From assembly GCA_964447105.1 (NCBI GenBank), contig CAYURH010000011.1, forward strand, positions 1-34,200: a stretch of DNA of 34,200 bases, written 5' to 3'. This document shows, piece by piece, positions 22,831 to 30,574 of this stretch. The position numbers and the translations under genes were made by a program. The notes beneath the pieces were generated by a model. The model was not told the DNA's origin, did not search any database, and saw only the letters and a program-made list of their open reading frames with translations. Each line of letters starts with the position of its first letter. The first letter of the stretch is position 1. This DNA comes from CAYURH01 sp964447105 (lineage in GTDB: Bacteria; Patescibacteriota; Saccharimonadia; Saccharimonadales; EFPC-124).

Positions 22831-25056
22831 ATGAAGAAGCAACAAACACCCCATCCCAATCCGGCGCTGCAAAAACATGCGCGCAAAAGCCTGAAATTAT
22901 TTTTGACCATTGTCGTCTTAAGCATCGTGTTTATCGCTGGCATTGTGGCTATTGTAGTGGTGCCTGGTTATTTCGGAGGAAGTAAACCAGCGTTGCAAGA
23001 GCTGGCGGCTGTGCTAAAAGTGCACGATCCGGCCCAAGAACAGATTACGTTTATGTCACAACTAGGGTTTTCGGGTCACTACAATGGACAATTTTTGCAA
23101 GGGCATGGTCAGGTAACGACGGGTCTCAAAGACGGCGTGGTATCCGGGCAAGAATATGCAGATAGTGAAATGTCGGTGGCGCGCAGCTACAGCATTGTCA
23201 AACTGCAGTTGAAGAGTGAAACATCGAGCAAAGATCCGTTGGGACTGATTACTCGCCCGGAATTAGTAATTCTCACCTCAGCGCGCGATAAATATTTCGA
23301 AGCACGCCATTCCAAATTCCCCGGTCTCAACGATACCGAAATCACCGTGCGTGAATTTACTCCTACTGATGGCGTACTGGTAAGTCGCGAGCAAGAAACA
23401 ATCAACGGCACTGCTTATCAAAAACTCCTCTATTCGTTTACCGGTGGCGGCGGTACTGTTATTGCCTATGATCTGCAGTATGTCACAGTGCAAAATAATC
23501 GCCCGTATTCTATTTCGCTGCATTACTACCCTTCAACCAAAGAGGGCGACCTGACTACGCTTGTGCAGGCGCTCCATTCTATTATCTTTGCCCCACCGGC
23601 GGCCGACGCTCAGTATCTAGCGGGCCAAGGTCCAGAGCCCAAGCCTACGGCTATGGTGGCGGGCGCCAAAATTGTTCTGGCTTCGTCAACTGTCAACACG
23701 CCCGACACGCTCAAATCCGGCACCGAACTATCTGTCGTAGCCAAAAACCAATTGGCGGTGGTGCGCGTGGGTACTATCTATTGCTACGACGTCACACTGC
23801 TTATTCGCGGGCAAGAGGGGCGCATCCCGGCGGCATGTAATGCTGGCTCTGGAAGTGGATCAATTGTGGGTAAAGACGGCGCGGTGAGCACCAACGGCCA
23901 TGTAGCGCTCATCCCGCTTAATTCAGCACTACAAACCGAGATGATGATCTTGGTGCATGGCGAACAAGATGCCAAATTGAGCCAATACGTAAACTATTTC
24001 GCAAAAGCCGGTGTGATCACGCAAACACAGGCCGATGATTTGGTGCGCGGTATGAAGGCGGCCGACCTGAAGTCATTTGAAGCCTGGACGTCACTGTTGA
24101 GCCAAGCTTCGGCCCACGTCAATGGCATTACGACTAGCTACGCGGTGCAGTTGAGCAACAACCCCATTAAGCTCAATTTTGTCGGCGATAAATTGACATT
24201 TGACTACACCGACACCGTGGTCAAAGCGACGTTTGTTGATGCTAATTTTGATCTCGCCAACGAAGAAAGTTCCGATATTGCCAGCATCAAATCATCTGAT
24301 GTTGCCCTGCTTACGCTCGACAAAAAATCTACCTACCCCGTAGTAAAACTAGGAAGCATGGATGGCGTAAAACCTGGATCAGAGCTCACCATCCTGGGCT
24401 TCCCCGGTTTTGTCGACGGCGGCCTGAGCCCGACCAAGCCTCGCACCATCCCTACCGCTACCCAAGGCGAAGTGACCGACGGTGGCAATGATGCCGGCGG
24501 CCACCTTGTCATTGCCACGAGCGCGCCAATCGCCGAAGGCAACAGTGGCGGCCCTGCTTTTGATACCGACGGCAAGCAAATCGGGCTCGTGACCTACGCT
24601 GCGCTTTCGGCATCTGATCCAGAAGTCGCCAAAACAAAGTTTTCTGACGTGAGTTTCGTGCGTGACGTGGCTGATTTTATTGCCCTGGCCAAAACACACA
24701 GCATGACGTTTGACGGCAGCAGTTCAGTAAGTAGTGATTGGGTGGCGGCCATCGATGCTTTCGCCAAAGGTGATTACAGAGCAGCACTCGATGGGTTCAA
24801 AAAAGTCGATGCGGCGTATGGCAACAACTACTTGGTCAAAAATTTTATAAACGCTTCGTCCGAACACGTGACATCCACAACTGGTGAAAGCACTGCGCTC
24901 GGCGTATTGGTTGGTGTGGTTGTCGTGGTAGGTGTAGCCATCGTGGTGGTAATAGTGACGCTGGTAAAACATCGATCCACGCCGCCTATGGTGCCGCCAC
25001 AATATCCTACGGTTAGTTTGCCACCACTGCCACCTACCTTGCCGTTGGCGCAGTAA
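22831..25056 (+). CDS. Membrane-anchored trypsin-like (S1C) serine protease
   Basis: The 741-residue protein has a transmembrane helix near residues 24-46, a PsbP-like or stalk domain (about 70-260), a trypsin-like domain and a second C-terminal transmembrane helix followed by a Pro-rich tail. The likely triad is H357 (STNGHVAL), D490 (SSDVALLTLD) and S572 in GNSGGPAF. The H-to-D spacing of 133 residues is far longer than in DegP-type proteases because of a helical insert. AAAGGA precedes the ATG. It is the last gene of the run. Confidence 0.87.
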   Translation: MKKQQTPHPNPALQKHARKSLKLFLTIVVLSIVFIAGIVAIVVVPGYFGGSKPALQELAAVLKVHDPAQEQITFMSQLGFSGHYNGQFLQGHGQVTTGLKDGVVSGQEYADSEMSVARSYSIVKLQLKSETSSKDPLGLITRPELVILTSARDKYFEARHSKFPGLNDTEITVREFTPTDGVLVSREQETINGTAYQKLLYSFTGGGGTVIAYDLQYVTVQNNRPYSISLHYYPSTKEGDLTTLVQALHSIIFAPPAADAQYLAGQGPEPKPTAMVAGAKIVLASSTVNTPDTLKSGTELSVVAKNQLAVVRVGTIYCYDVTLLIRGQEGRIPAACNAGSGSGSIVGKDGAVSTNGHVALIPLNSALQTEMMILVHGEQDAKLSQYVNYFAKAGVITQTQADDLVRGMKAADLKSFEAWTSLLSQASAHVNGITTSYAVQLSNNPIKLNFVGDKLTFDYTDTVVKATFVDANFDLANEESSDIASIKSSDVALLTLDKKSTYPVVKLGSMDGVKPGSELTILGFPGFVDGGLSPTKPRTIPTATQGEVTDGGNDAGGHLVIATSAPIAEGNSGGPAFDTDGKQIGLVTYAALSASDPEVAKTKFSDVSFVRDVADFIALAKTHSMTFDGSSSVSSDWVAAIDAFAKGDYRAALDGFKKVDAAYGNNYLVKNFINASSEHVTSTTGESTALGVLVGVVVVVGVAIVVVIVTLVKHRSTPPMVPPQYPTVSLPPLPPTLPLAQ

Positions 25057-25149
25057 GTAATGTACCGGCAAACAGAGGCGGGCGACTAGTTAGTTATGTA
25101 ACTTTACTAAACTTTTATTTTGTGCGTTCATCCTGTATTGTAGGCAAGG

Positions 25150-25199
25150 CGCACACGCGCTGGCGTCCAGTCAGGACGCCCGATAGGCGGGAAACCGCC
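25150..25199 (+). promoter_or_regulatory. Three tandem leader hairpins before a GC-rich secreted protein gene
   Basis: GCGC-ACAC-GCGC (25150-25161), GGCGTCC-AGTCA-GGACGCC (25162-25180) and GGCGG-GAAA-CCGCC (25186-25199, a GNRA tetraloop) follow one another directly, ending just before AGAAGGAG. The array could control translation. No known riboswitch was recognised. Confidence 0.55.
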
Positions 25200-25213
25200 A
25201 GAAGGAGACAAGC

Positions 25214-25831
25214 ATGCTCCTCGGAGTAGTCGTGGCCAAGGCCACGCTCTCGCTCACCGCTGCGCTGTCGATGTTCGGCGGTGTGGTCACCCAGGCCACG
25301 CAGGCCGACGCCTACCAGGCCGCGACCGCGAGCGTCACGCAGACCGTGCAGGGTGATTTCTACCACAGCCTGACCGGCGCGCTGACCAACGCCGCGACCA
25401 ACAGCGTCCAGGCCGACTGGTACCACGGCCTGACCACCAAGGACGGCTGGGGTTCCGACGGCCTGACGAAGACCCTCAAGCAGGACGCCTACCGCATGGC
25501 GCCGGCCGCGGCGATGTCGCTGCAGGTCGTGGCCCGCGGCGGCAAGGACTGCGACTGCCTGAAGGGAGCCATGGTCAGCTTCCAGCGCTTCGGTCTCGGT
25601 GCGCTGCAGAAGCTCGGTCTGGGGTCGTTCGCTCGCTTCGGTCTCGGCGCGATGCTGGGCAAGATGCTCGACACGTACCAGCGGCCCGAGGCCGCCGGTC
25701 CGGGCGGTCTCGGACTCGTGATGCAGCGTCTGATCGACGCCGACCGCATGCAGCGGCTGGCCGCGGAGTACAAGATCTACACCGGCGCGCTGACCAACCG
25801 GTTCGCGGCGACCGTGCAGACCGTTCAGTAG
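25214..25831 (+). CDS. GC-rich secreted or envelope protein, unknown family
   Basis: The 205-residue product begins with a signal-peptide-like stretch (MLLGVVVAKATLSLTAALSMFGG, with a possible Ala-x-Ala cleavage at QADA, about residue 33). It then shows short imperfect repeats VQGDFYHSLTGALTN, VQADWYHGLT and LKQDAYRMA, and later a Gly-rich stretch with RFGLGA twice. YTGALTN near the C-terminus echoes the first repeat. Third codon positions are almost all G or C, unlike the protease upstream. The ATG is 6 nt after AGAAGGAG. I do not recognise a family. The composition and flanking GC hairpins suggest an imported cassette. Confidence 0.8.
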   Translation: MLLGVVVAKATLSLTAALSMFGGVVTQATQADAYQAATASVTQTVQGDFYHSLTGALTNAATNSVQADWYHGLTTKDGWGSDGLTKTLKQDAYRMAPAAAMSLQVVARGGKDCDCLKGAMVSFQRFGLGALQKLGLGSFARFGLGAMLGKMLDTYQRPEAAGPGGLGLVMQRLIDADRMQRLAAEYKIYTGALTNRFAATVQTVQ

Positions 25832-25859
25832 CCCCTCCTCCCAGGCGGGCGGCTGAACA

Positions 25860-25894
25860 ACGTGGCCGGTGGGGACAACCCCCACCGGCCACGT
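25860..25894 (+). terminator. Perfect 15-bp GC hairpin after the GC-rich gene
   Basis: ACGTGGCCGGTGGGG (25860-25874) is fully complementary to 25880-25894, with a 5-nt loop ACAAC. It lies 29 nt after the stop. No U-tract follows. It is a very strong I-shaped terminator type, or a transcript-stabilising hairpin. A second weaker inverted repeat GTTCAG/CTGAAC (25823-25858) overlaps the stop. Confidence 0.75.
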
Positions 25895-25926
25895 CGAAGA
25901 AATGTTATTATCATAAATCTAGTTTA

Positions 25927-25951
25927 CCGGGCCGCCGCATGTGCGGCCCGG
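25927..25951 (-). terminator. GC hairpin after the winged-helix gene
   Basis: CCGGGCCGC (25927-25935) pairs with GCGGCCCGG (25943-25951), 21 nt beyond the stop at 25972 on the minus strand. As with the other GC-rich hairpin genes, no U-tract follows. Confidence 0.6.
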
Positions 25952-25971
25952 ATGCGACTGTGGTCTGCCAA

Positions 25972-27039
25972 CTAGTCAGCGGACACACGGCCGTCGTGTT
26001 TTCGCAGGTAAGCGAGGCCGGCCGTAAGGCCCGCGGCAGTCAACGTGTATACATTGACGCTATAGCCCCCAATTTGCTTCTGCACACTCAACAACCCAGC
26101 TTTGACCGCCGGCCTGAACATCATCCAGATGCTCTTGTAGTTGGCCGCACTGATTTGGGAGTTGACCTCTTCTATAGTGAGTCCCTTTGCGGGAACTTTC
26201 TGAGCGGCAGGAACAAGTACTTTCAGGACCGCTACCTTGCCGACCGTCCCTTTGCCCCACAGCTTCCCAAGATCCAAGAGGTCATCCGTGCTGTACACGC
26301 CTGCTTTGGCTGCGCGTGAGCTGAGCGCGAAGAAGTAACGAGGAACCCCCGATCCACCACGCTCTCTCATGGCCGTCACATGGCCATCGCTCAGCAGGTA
26401 GTGAATCGCGGTCTTGGCCCTATCTACGCTGAGGCCGGTATGTTCTCGGATTTCCTTGTTGCTCAAAGGCCTGCCATGAGCCTTGAGCGCATTGAACACT
26501 GCCTGACACGCGACTTCATTGCGCGGTCCGTGACGCAGTGTGGGTGGCGTGGGCATGACTTCCAGGTGCAGACCGTCAGGGCGGGTATCGCCACCCGTAG
26601 GCTTTCGCGTGCCTGTTGCCTTGGGCGCGTGTGCGGAGGGTTTGGCCGTATGGGTCGGCGGTGCCGGCGGTTTGGGCTCTTGCACAACGGGCACCGACGT
26701 CTCTTCGGGCTTATCTTCCACAACGGGCGCCGGTGCTGTCCGTATGGCTTGCTTACCAGCAGCTGGCGCGGCGGTTGCGTGTGCGTGATTGCCTACCGTG
26801 AATGATCTGCGACGTAGTGTGGCCGCCAGTTGATTGCCGGCGACTAGGGCTCCATCCGACGACATATGCCCCACTATTACGCTGACACGGCCCGCTTCAG
26901 ATACGACCGAAATCGGTGGGATGTTGAGGAAATGCGTCTGCGATGTCAGCGCATCAGCGACGCGCTGACAGAACGCTTGTAGCGCAGCTTGGTCGTTGGC
27001 CCCATCCGGTGGGGTCACTTCAAATTCAGCATACTCCAT
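25972..27039 (-). CDS. Winged-helix-like DNA-binding protein with proline-rich linker
   Basis: The 355-residue product has an N-terminal domain of about 90 residues (FCQRVADALTSQTHFLNIPP to VAGNQLAATLRRRSF), a Pro/Ala/Lys linker of about 90 residues, then two helix-turn-helix modules. The first is VFNALKAHGRPLSNKEIREHTGLSVDRAKTAIHYLLSDGHVTA. The second is VLKVLVPAAQKVPAKGLTIEEVNSQISAANYKSIWMMFRPAVKAGLL. The first reads as an MarR/DprA-like winged helix. The start MEYAEFE at 27039 is a guess; MHTPSR at 27072 is possible. Function unknown; DNA binding is inferred. A hairpin follows the stop. Confidence 0.7.
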   Translation of the reverse strand: MEYAEFEVTPPDGANDQAALQAFCQRVADALTSQTHFLNIPPISVVSEAGRVSVIVGHMSSDGALVAGNQLAATLRRRSFTVGNHAHATAAPAAGKQAIRTAPAPVVEDKPEETSVPVVQEPKPPAPPTHTAKPSAHAPKATGTRKPTGGDTRPDGLHLEVMPTPPTLRHGPRNEVACQAVFNALKAHGRPLSNKEIREHTGLSVDRAKTAIHYLLSDGHVTAMRERGGSGVPRYFFALSSRAAKAGVYSTDDLLDLGKLWGKGTVGKVAVLKVLVPAAQKVPAKGLTIEEVNSQISAANYKSIWMMFRPAVKAGLLSVQKQIGGYSVNVYTLTAAGLTAGLAYLRKHDGRVSAD

Positions 27040-27228
27040 CTCACGCTCACTTTCTCTGCTCGGGGTGTGCATCGTCAGACGGGTGTCCGACAACTGAGCG
27101 TAGCATACAATAATTTCGTGACTCTGGCGACAACTACTCGTTGAACATGCGCTCTTCCCAGGATTTAGTTTGGCCATTGCCCAGGCCGTTGAAGTACAAA
27201 ATTTCGTGGGTAGGCATGTTGAATATAT

Positions 27229-27257
27229 TTTACCGTACCGGCGAACTCTTTTATGAT
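27229..27257 (+). promoter_or_regulatory. Promoter of the histidine-phosphatase-like gene
   Basis: TTTACC (27229-27234), a 17-nt spacer and TATGAT (27252-27257), with the ATG only 6 nt further. No Shine-Dalgarno is present. Confidence 0.6.
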
Positions 27258-27263
27258 AGTGGG

Positions 27264-27800
27264 ATGAAACTATATATCGCTCGCCATGGCCGCACCAATT
27301 ACAACGACTTGCATATTTGCAATGCCGACCCGGCGGTTGATGTACATCTGACGCCCCAAGGCGTTGCTCAGGCCCAAGCGCTTGCCCGCAGGCTCCAAGA
27401 CGTACAATTTGATCATATCTACGCTTCGCGGCTTAAGCGCACGCAGCAAACCGCCGACATAGTGAATGCGTTTCATCATCTTGATATCGAAATAGATGCG
27501 CGACTCGATGACCACCGCTCGGGGTTCGAAGGCAAACCGTTTGCCGAACTGAGCCACGCACTCGACACAGCCGACAATCGCTGGACGGCGTGTTTCAATG
27601 ACGGCGAATCGATCGCAGATATCAAAACGCGCGTGGAAGATTTCATGCACGACCTACAGAGTCAAAACTATACCACCGTACTTATCGTCACTTCTCAGTG
27701 GGTTATGCGCATGTTCCCTGTAGTCGTCCAAGGTATTTCCTACGAACAAGCATGGCAAATAGAGGGCGAACAAGGCAGTTACATCGAACTCGCGGTATAA
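27264..27800 (+). CDS. Histidine phosphatase (phosphoglycerate mutase-like) fold protein, second His missing
   Basis: The 178-residue product opens MKLYIARHGRTNYND, the first catalytic motif RHGRT. LKRTQQTADIV supplies a second arginine. The region that normally holds the second catalytic histidine (VxHGxxIR) reads VTSQWVMRM, so that histidine is absent. The usual acid (E...EG) is DDHRSGFEG. It may be an inactive or altered member. ATG 27264 is chosen over frame extension upstream because the phosphatase fold starts here and a promoter lies 6 nt before. Confidence 0.8.
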   Translation: MKLYIARHGRTNYNDLHICNADPAVDVHLTPQGVAQAQALARRLQDVQFDHIYASRLKRTQQTADIVNAFHHLDIEIDARLDDHRSGFEGKPFAELSHALDTADNRWTACFNDGESIADIKTRVEDFMHDLQSQNYTTVLIVTSQWVMRMFPVVVQGISYEQAWQIEGEQGSYIELAV

Positions 27801-27833
27801 TAGCCTGGTCTACTGACGCAGAGGAGGCATAAG

Positions 27834-28289
27834 TTGCTTCGATGGTGGCGCAATCGCACGGTAAGCGCCCGCAGGTTCAAGAAGATGTGTCACGTCGTGG
27901 CTCGTAAGATTCTGGCCGACGAAACATTCAAGCCAGATGTCATCTTGGGGCTCAGCTCCGGTGGTTACGTAGTGGCCGTTGTGCTGTCCAAGATCTTGGG
28001 CGTGACCAGCGAAGATTTGATCGGCATGTCGGTCACTGAAGAATACGAGCTGGATGAGACCTACGTACGACTGCACGACTGCGAAAACACACGATACCTG
28101 GTAGTCGATGACGCCAGCAATCGCGGCAAACTGACTGCTGCCGTAGTCCGAACCATTGAGGAGCGAGGAGGCACTGCCCGTAGCTGCGTGCTCATCGCAC
28201 GCGCCGACGGTTTGCTGCCGCATTTTTTCGCCAAACTATGGCCTGGCAGGCCACCCAAGTTTTTCTGGGAGGCGATGGCGCGCAAGTGA
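27834..28289 (+). CDS. Phosphoribosyltransferase-like protein
   Basis: The 151-residue product resembles type I phosphoribosyltransferases: DVILGLSSGGYVVAVVLSKIL in the N-terminal half, then YLVVDDASNRGKLTAAVVRTI, a PRPP-loop-like segment with the Asp-Asp pair, and a C-terminal PPKFFWE. The loop lacks the usual TG pair. The start is TTG 27834, 6 nt after GCAGAGGAGG; no ATG has a site. It could act on a purine or a modified base. It lies 33 bp after the phosphatase-like gene and may share its transcript. Confidence 0.7.
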   Translation: MLRWWRNRTVSARRFKKMCHVVARKILADETFKPDVILGLSSGGYVVAVVLSKILGVTSEDLIGMSVTEEYELDETYVRLHDCENTRYLVVDDASNRGKLTAAVVRTIEERGGTARSCVLIARADGLLPHFFAKLWPGRPPKFFWEAMARK

Positions 28290-28336
28290 CTGGGGTGCGT
28301 CGGGCAACCGGCGCGCCCCATAGTTTACAGAGTAAA

Positions 28337-28365
28337 TTGACCCTATTTGGCGCGGCTAGTATGAT
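28337..28365 (+). promoter_or_regulatory. Promoter for a leaderless PLP decarboxylase transcript
   Basis: TTGACC (28337-28342), a 17-nt spacer and TATGAT (28360-28365). The -10 box overlaps two ATG codons that therefore cannot be the start. GTG 28373 lies 7 nt further and is in frame. Confidence 0.65.
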
Positions 28366-28372
28366 GAGACCC

Positions 28373-29482
28373 GTGCCCGAATCCCGCTTACCCAAACCGC
28401 TTGCCGCCTTTCATAAGCAACTGCAGGATACCTACAGTCATTCCCTGGGTTTCCCTGGTTCCACCGATTTTGCGTACCAGCCGGTGTATGGATTTTTTGA
28501 TTATCTGCTCAACAACGTGGGCAACCCATTTGATGAACTCTACCCAGGTATCAACTGCAAACAGATCGAACGTGATGTAGTGAATTTTTTTGCTGATTTG
28601 TTCCGTGCGCCGGTCGATGACCGCTGGGGGTATGTGACGTCGGGCGGATCTGAAGGCAATTTGTATGCTCTGTATCTGGCGCGCGAGCGGTTGCCTGGTG
28701 CTCGGTTATACTATTCGCAAGCAGCGCACTACAGTGTAGCTAAGAGCGCACATATATTGCAGCTGCCTACCAGCGTAGTAGGCGCCACGCCGCAGGGCGA
28801 GATGGATTACGACGATTTAGCCACGCAGTTGGCGGCTCACCCCGGCCAGCCAGCCATTGTCGTAGCCACCATTGGCACTACCATGACAGAAGCGCGCGAC
28901 AACGTATCGACTATCAAAGCGGCGCTGGTGCACGCAAATGTCCCTCATTTTATCCATAGCGATGCCGCACTCGCCGGCACCTACACTGCATTGTTGCCGG
29001 GCGGCTATTCGTTTGACCTGGCCGACGGCGCCGATAGCATTAGCGTGAGCGGCCATAAATTTATTGGCTCACCATTCCCCTGCGGCATCGTAGTGACGCG
29101 CCGCAGCTATAGCGACACCATCCGCCGCTCCGGACATTACACCGGATCGGCCGACATGACTATAAGCGGCTCGCGCAGCGGTCACGCACCCATATTACTT
29201 TGGTACGCCATCCACTCGTATGGCCTAGATGGCTTGCGTCAACGCGCTATGGCTGGTCTGGAACTTGCCGAATATGCATTGGGTCAGCTGCAAGGCATTG
29301 GCTGGAAAGCATGGCGTAATCCAGATGCGCTGACTGTCCTTATCGCCCAGCCCTCCCCTGCTCTCATCGCCAAATGGCAACTTGCCAGCCAAGACGGCTG
29401 GAGCCATATCATATGCATGCCTGGAGTAACGAAGAAGCGGGTGGATGATTTTGTGGCGGACCTAGCGGCAAGCAGTCGCTAG
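28373..29482 (+). CDS. PLP-dependent decarboxylase, histidine decarboxylase-like
   Basis: The 369-residue product closely follows bacterial PLP histidine decarboxylases (hdc): VTSGGSEGNLYALYLARERLP, LYYSQAAHYSVAKSAHIL, HSDAALAGTYTALL, the cofactor lysine motif SGHKFIGSPFPCGIV, GSRSGHAPILLWYAIHSYG and KAWRNPDALTVL. It should remove CO2 from an amino acid; histidine is suggested, but serine cannot be excluded. The GTG start is chosen from the promoter position; ATGs at 28361 and 28364 overlap the -10. The gene overlaps no neighbour and is not next to a transporter. Confidence 0.9.
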   Translation: MPESRLPKPLAAFHKQLQDTYSHSLGFPGSTDFAYQPVYGFFDYLLNNVGNPFDELYPGINCKQIERDVVNFFADLFRAPVDDRWGYVTSGGSEGNLYALYLARERLPGARLYYSQAAHYSVAKSAHILQLPTSVVGATPQGEMDYDDLATQLAAHPGQPAIVVATIGTTMTEARDNVSTIKAALVHANVPHFIHSDAALAGTYTALLPGGYSFDLADGADSISVSGHKFIGSPFPCGIVVTRRSYSDTIRRSGHYTGSADMTISGSRSGHAPILLWYAIHSYGLDGLRQRAMAGLELAEYALGQLQGIGWKAWRNPDALTVLIAQPSPALIAKWQLASQDGWSHIICMPGVTKKRVDDFVADLAASSR

Positions 29483-29781
29483 GCACTACCTCGGCGTTTT
29501 CGCACAACCGAAATCACACTCAGTACTACGGCGGTAGCCACAAAAACCAGCACCCCATCTACCATCAAACCTATGGGTTCAATCGTGACCTTACCCCTGC
29601 CGCTAAGCCCACCGCTATAGTCTTGTTTAAACGGCAACGGGAGGCCATAACTGGCTTGCAGGTCGAAGTCATCGCAGCACGCGGCTTCAGACGTATCTCG
29701 AATAGGGATTACCAGCATTAGCGCCAGGCTTATGGCGGTCACCGTCAGTGCTATGATCAAAGTGTTGAGCAGGTGTTTCAT
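29479..29781 (-). CDS. Small two-helix membrane protein
   Basis: The ATG at 29781 (MKHLLNTLII) gives a 100-residue product with an N-terminal transmembrane helix (TLIIALTVTAISLALMLVI), a short outside loop with a Cys-Cys pair (AACCDDFDL), and a second helix (VDGVLVFVATAVVLSVISVV) ending in basic residues. No family is recognised. TTGTAC and TATACT with 18 nt spacing sit just upstream, 9 nt before the ATG. It converges on the decarboxylase gene, sharing its last four bases. Confidence 0.7.
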   Translation of the reverse strand: MKHLLNTLIIALTVTAISLALMLVIPIRDTSEAACCDDFDLQASYGLPLPFKQDYSGGLSGRGKVTIEPIGLMVDGVLVFVATAVVLSVISVVRKRRGSA

Positions 29782-29856
29782 AATAGTAGCAGTATAAAGC
29801 TTATGGATTTGTCCGTACAACATTGTGACTTTGGTTGGCGCATGCCGTTTATAATT

Positions 29857-30465
29857 TTAAGCAGGGCTAGCCAGGCCATACTTTTCTGACATAGTTTTTA
29901 GAAAGGACACATAGCCGCTGTAAAACTCGGCGTGAATGCCATACTGGAGCGCGCCATCTATATTGTGCTGGTCGTCATCCCAAAACAGAACTTCCTGCTT
30001 GCCAGCACCCAAGTCTTCTACGACTTTTGCAAAAAAATTAACGTCGGGTTTTTTAAGCCCAAGATGCGCAGATGAGTAGATTTTGTCAAAAGCGCCATCG
30101 AACCCCATGTGCTCAAGCATGTAATTTGTGCGATACCGCTCTTGGTTGGTTGCAAGCACAACACAAAGACCCGATTTTCGAAGCTTTTGAACGTATGTAA
30201 TAAGCTCTTCATCAAGACTATGTTCAGCTTTAAACCAGTATTCTAAAAACTCGTCGGCAGTGCCCTGCCAGCCAAACCATTGCAAATAAGGCGCAATTGA
30301 TTCTTTTAGGTCGGCCTTACCAACCAGACAATCCTGAAAATGAGTCGTAAAAAATTCCTTTTCTTTAACTTCATCGACATCGTAGTCGCGGGCTAGGATT
30401 TTAGAAAAGCTGTCGCCGTTAATAAGAACTCCGTCGGCATCAAGGATAAGGGTGGTAATCATCAT
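29857..30465 (-). CDS. HAD-superfamily hydrolase
   Basis: The 202-residue product has the HAD motif I LILDADGVLI (D8 and D10 in frame with MMITTLILDADGV), motif II ATNQE, a lysine in KKPDVNFF (motif III), and DDDQHNID (motif IV). It resembles small phosphatases of the HAD-IA group. The start ATG 30465 is chosen because TATAGT lies 7 nt before it; a longer frame upstream is not supported. Substrate unknown. It is divergent from the PsbP-like gene across a 109-bp spacer with two promoters. Confidence 0.87.
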   Translation of the reverse strand: MMITTLILDADGVLINGDSFSKILARDYDVDEVKEKEFFTTHFQDCLVGKADLKESIAPYLQWFGWQGTADEFLEYWFKAEHSLDEELITYVQKLRKSGLCVVLATNQERYRTNYMLEHMGFDGAFDKIYSSAHLGLKKPDVNFFAKVVEDLGAGKQEVLFWDDDQHNIDGALQYGIHAEFYSGYVSFLKTMSEKYGLASPA

Positions 30466-30538
30466 GTACGTAACTATAACAAAGTTTGGGGGTGGCAGAG
30501 CGATTATCCATAAAACTTGCGCGTCACCAGACCCTGTG

Positions 30539-30567
30539 TGGACTATCGCCTGCCCTTGGCTTAGAAT
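30539..30567 (+). promoter_or_regulatory. Promoter of the PsbP-like membrane protein gene
   Basis: TGGACT (30539-30544), a 17-nt spacer and TAGAAT (30562-30567), 7 nt before ATG 30575. The spacer also separates it from the divergent HAD promoter. Confidence 0.55.
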
Positions 30568-30574
30568 TACCTTT

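Noticed and set aside
25115..25885. Long minus-strand frame over the GC-rich secreted gene
   Set aside because: High GC makes long spurious frames; no Shine-Dalgarno, and the plus frame has signal peptide and SD.
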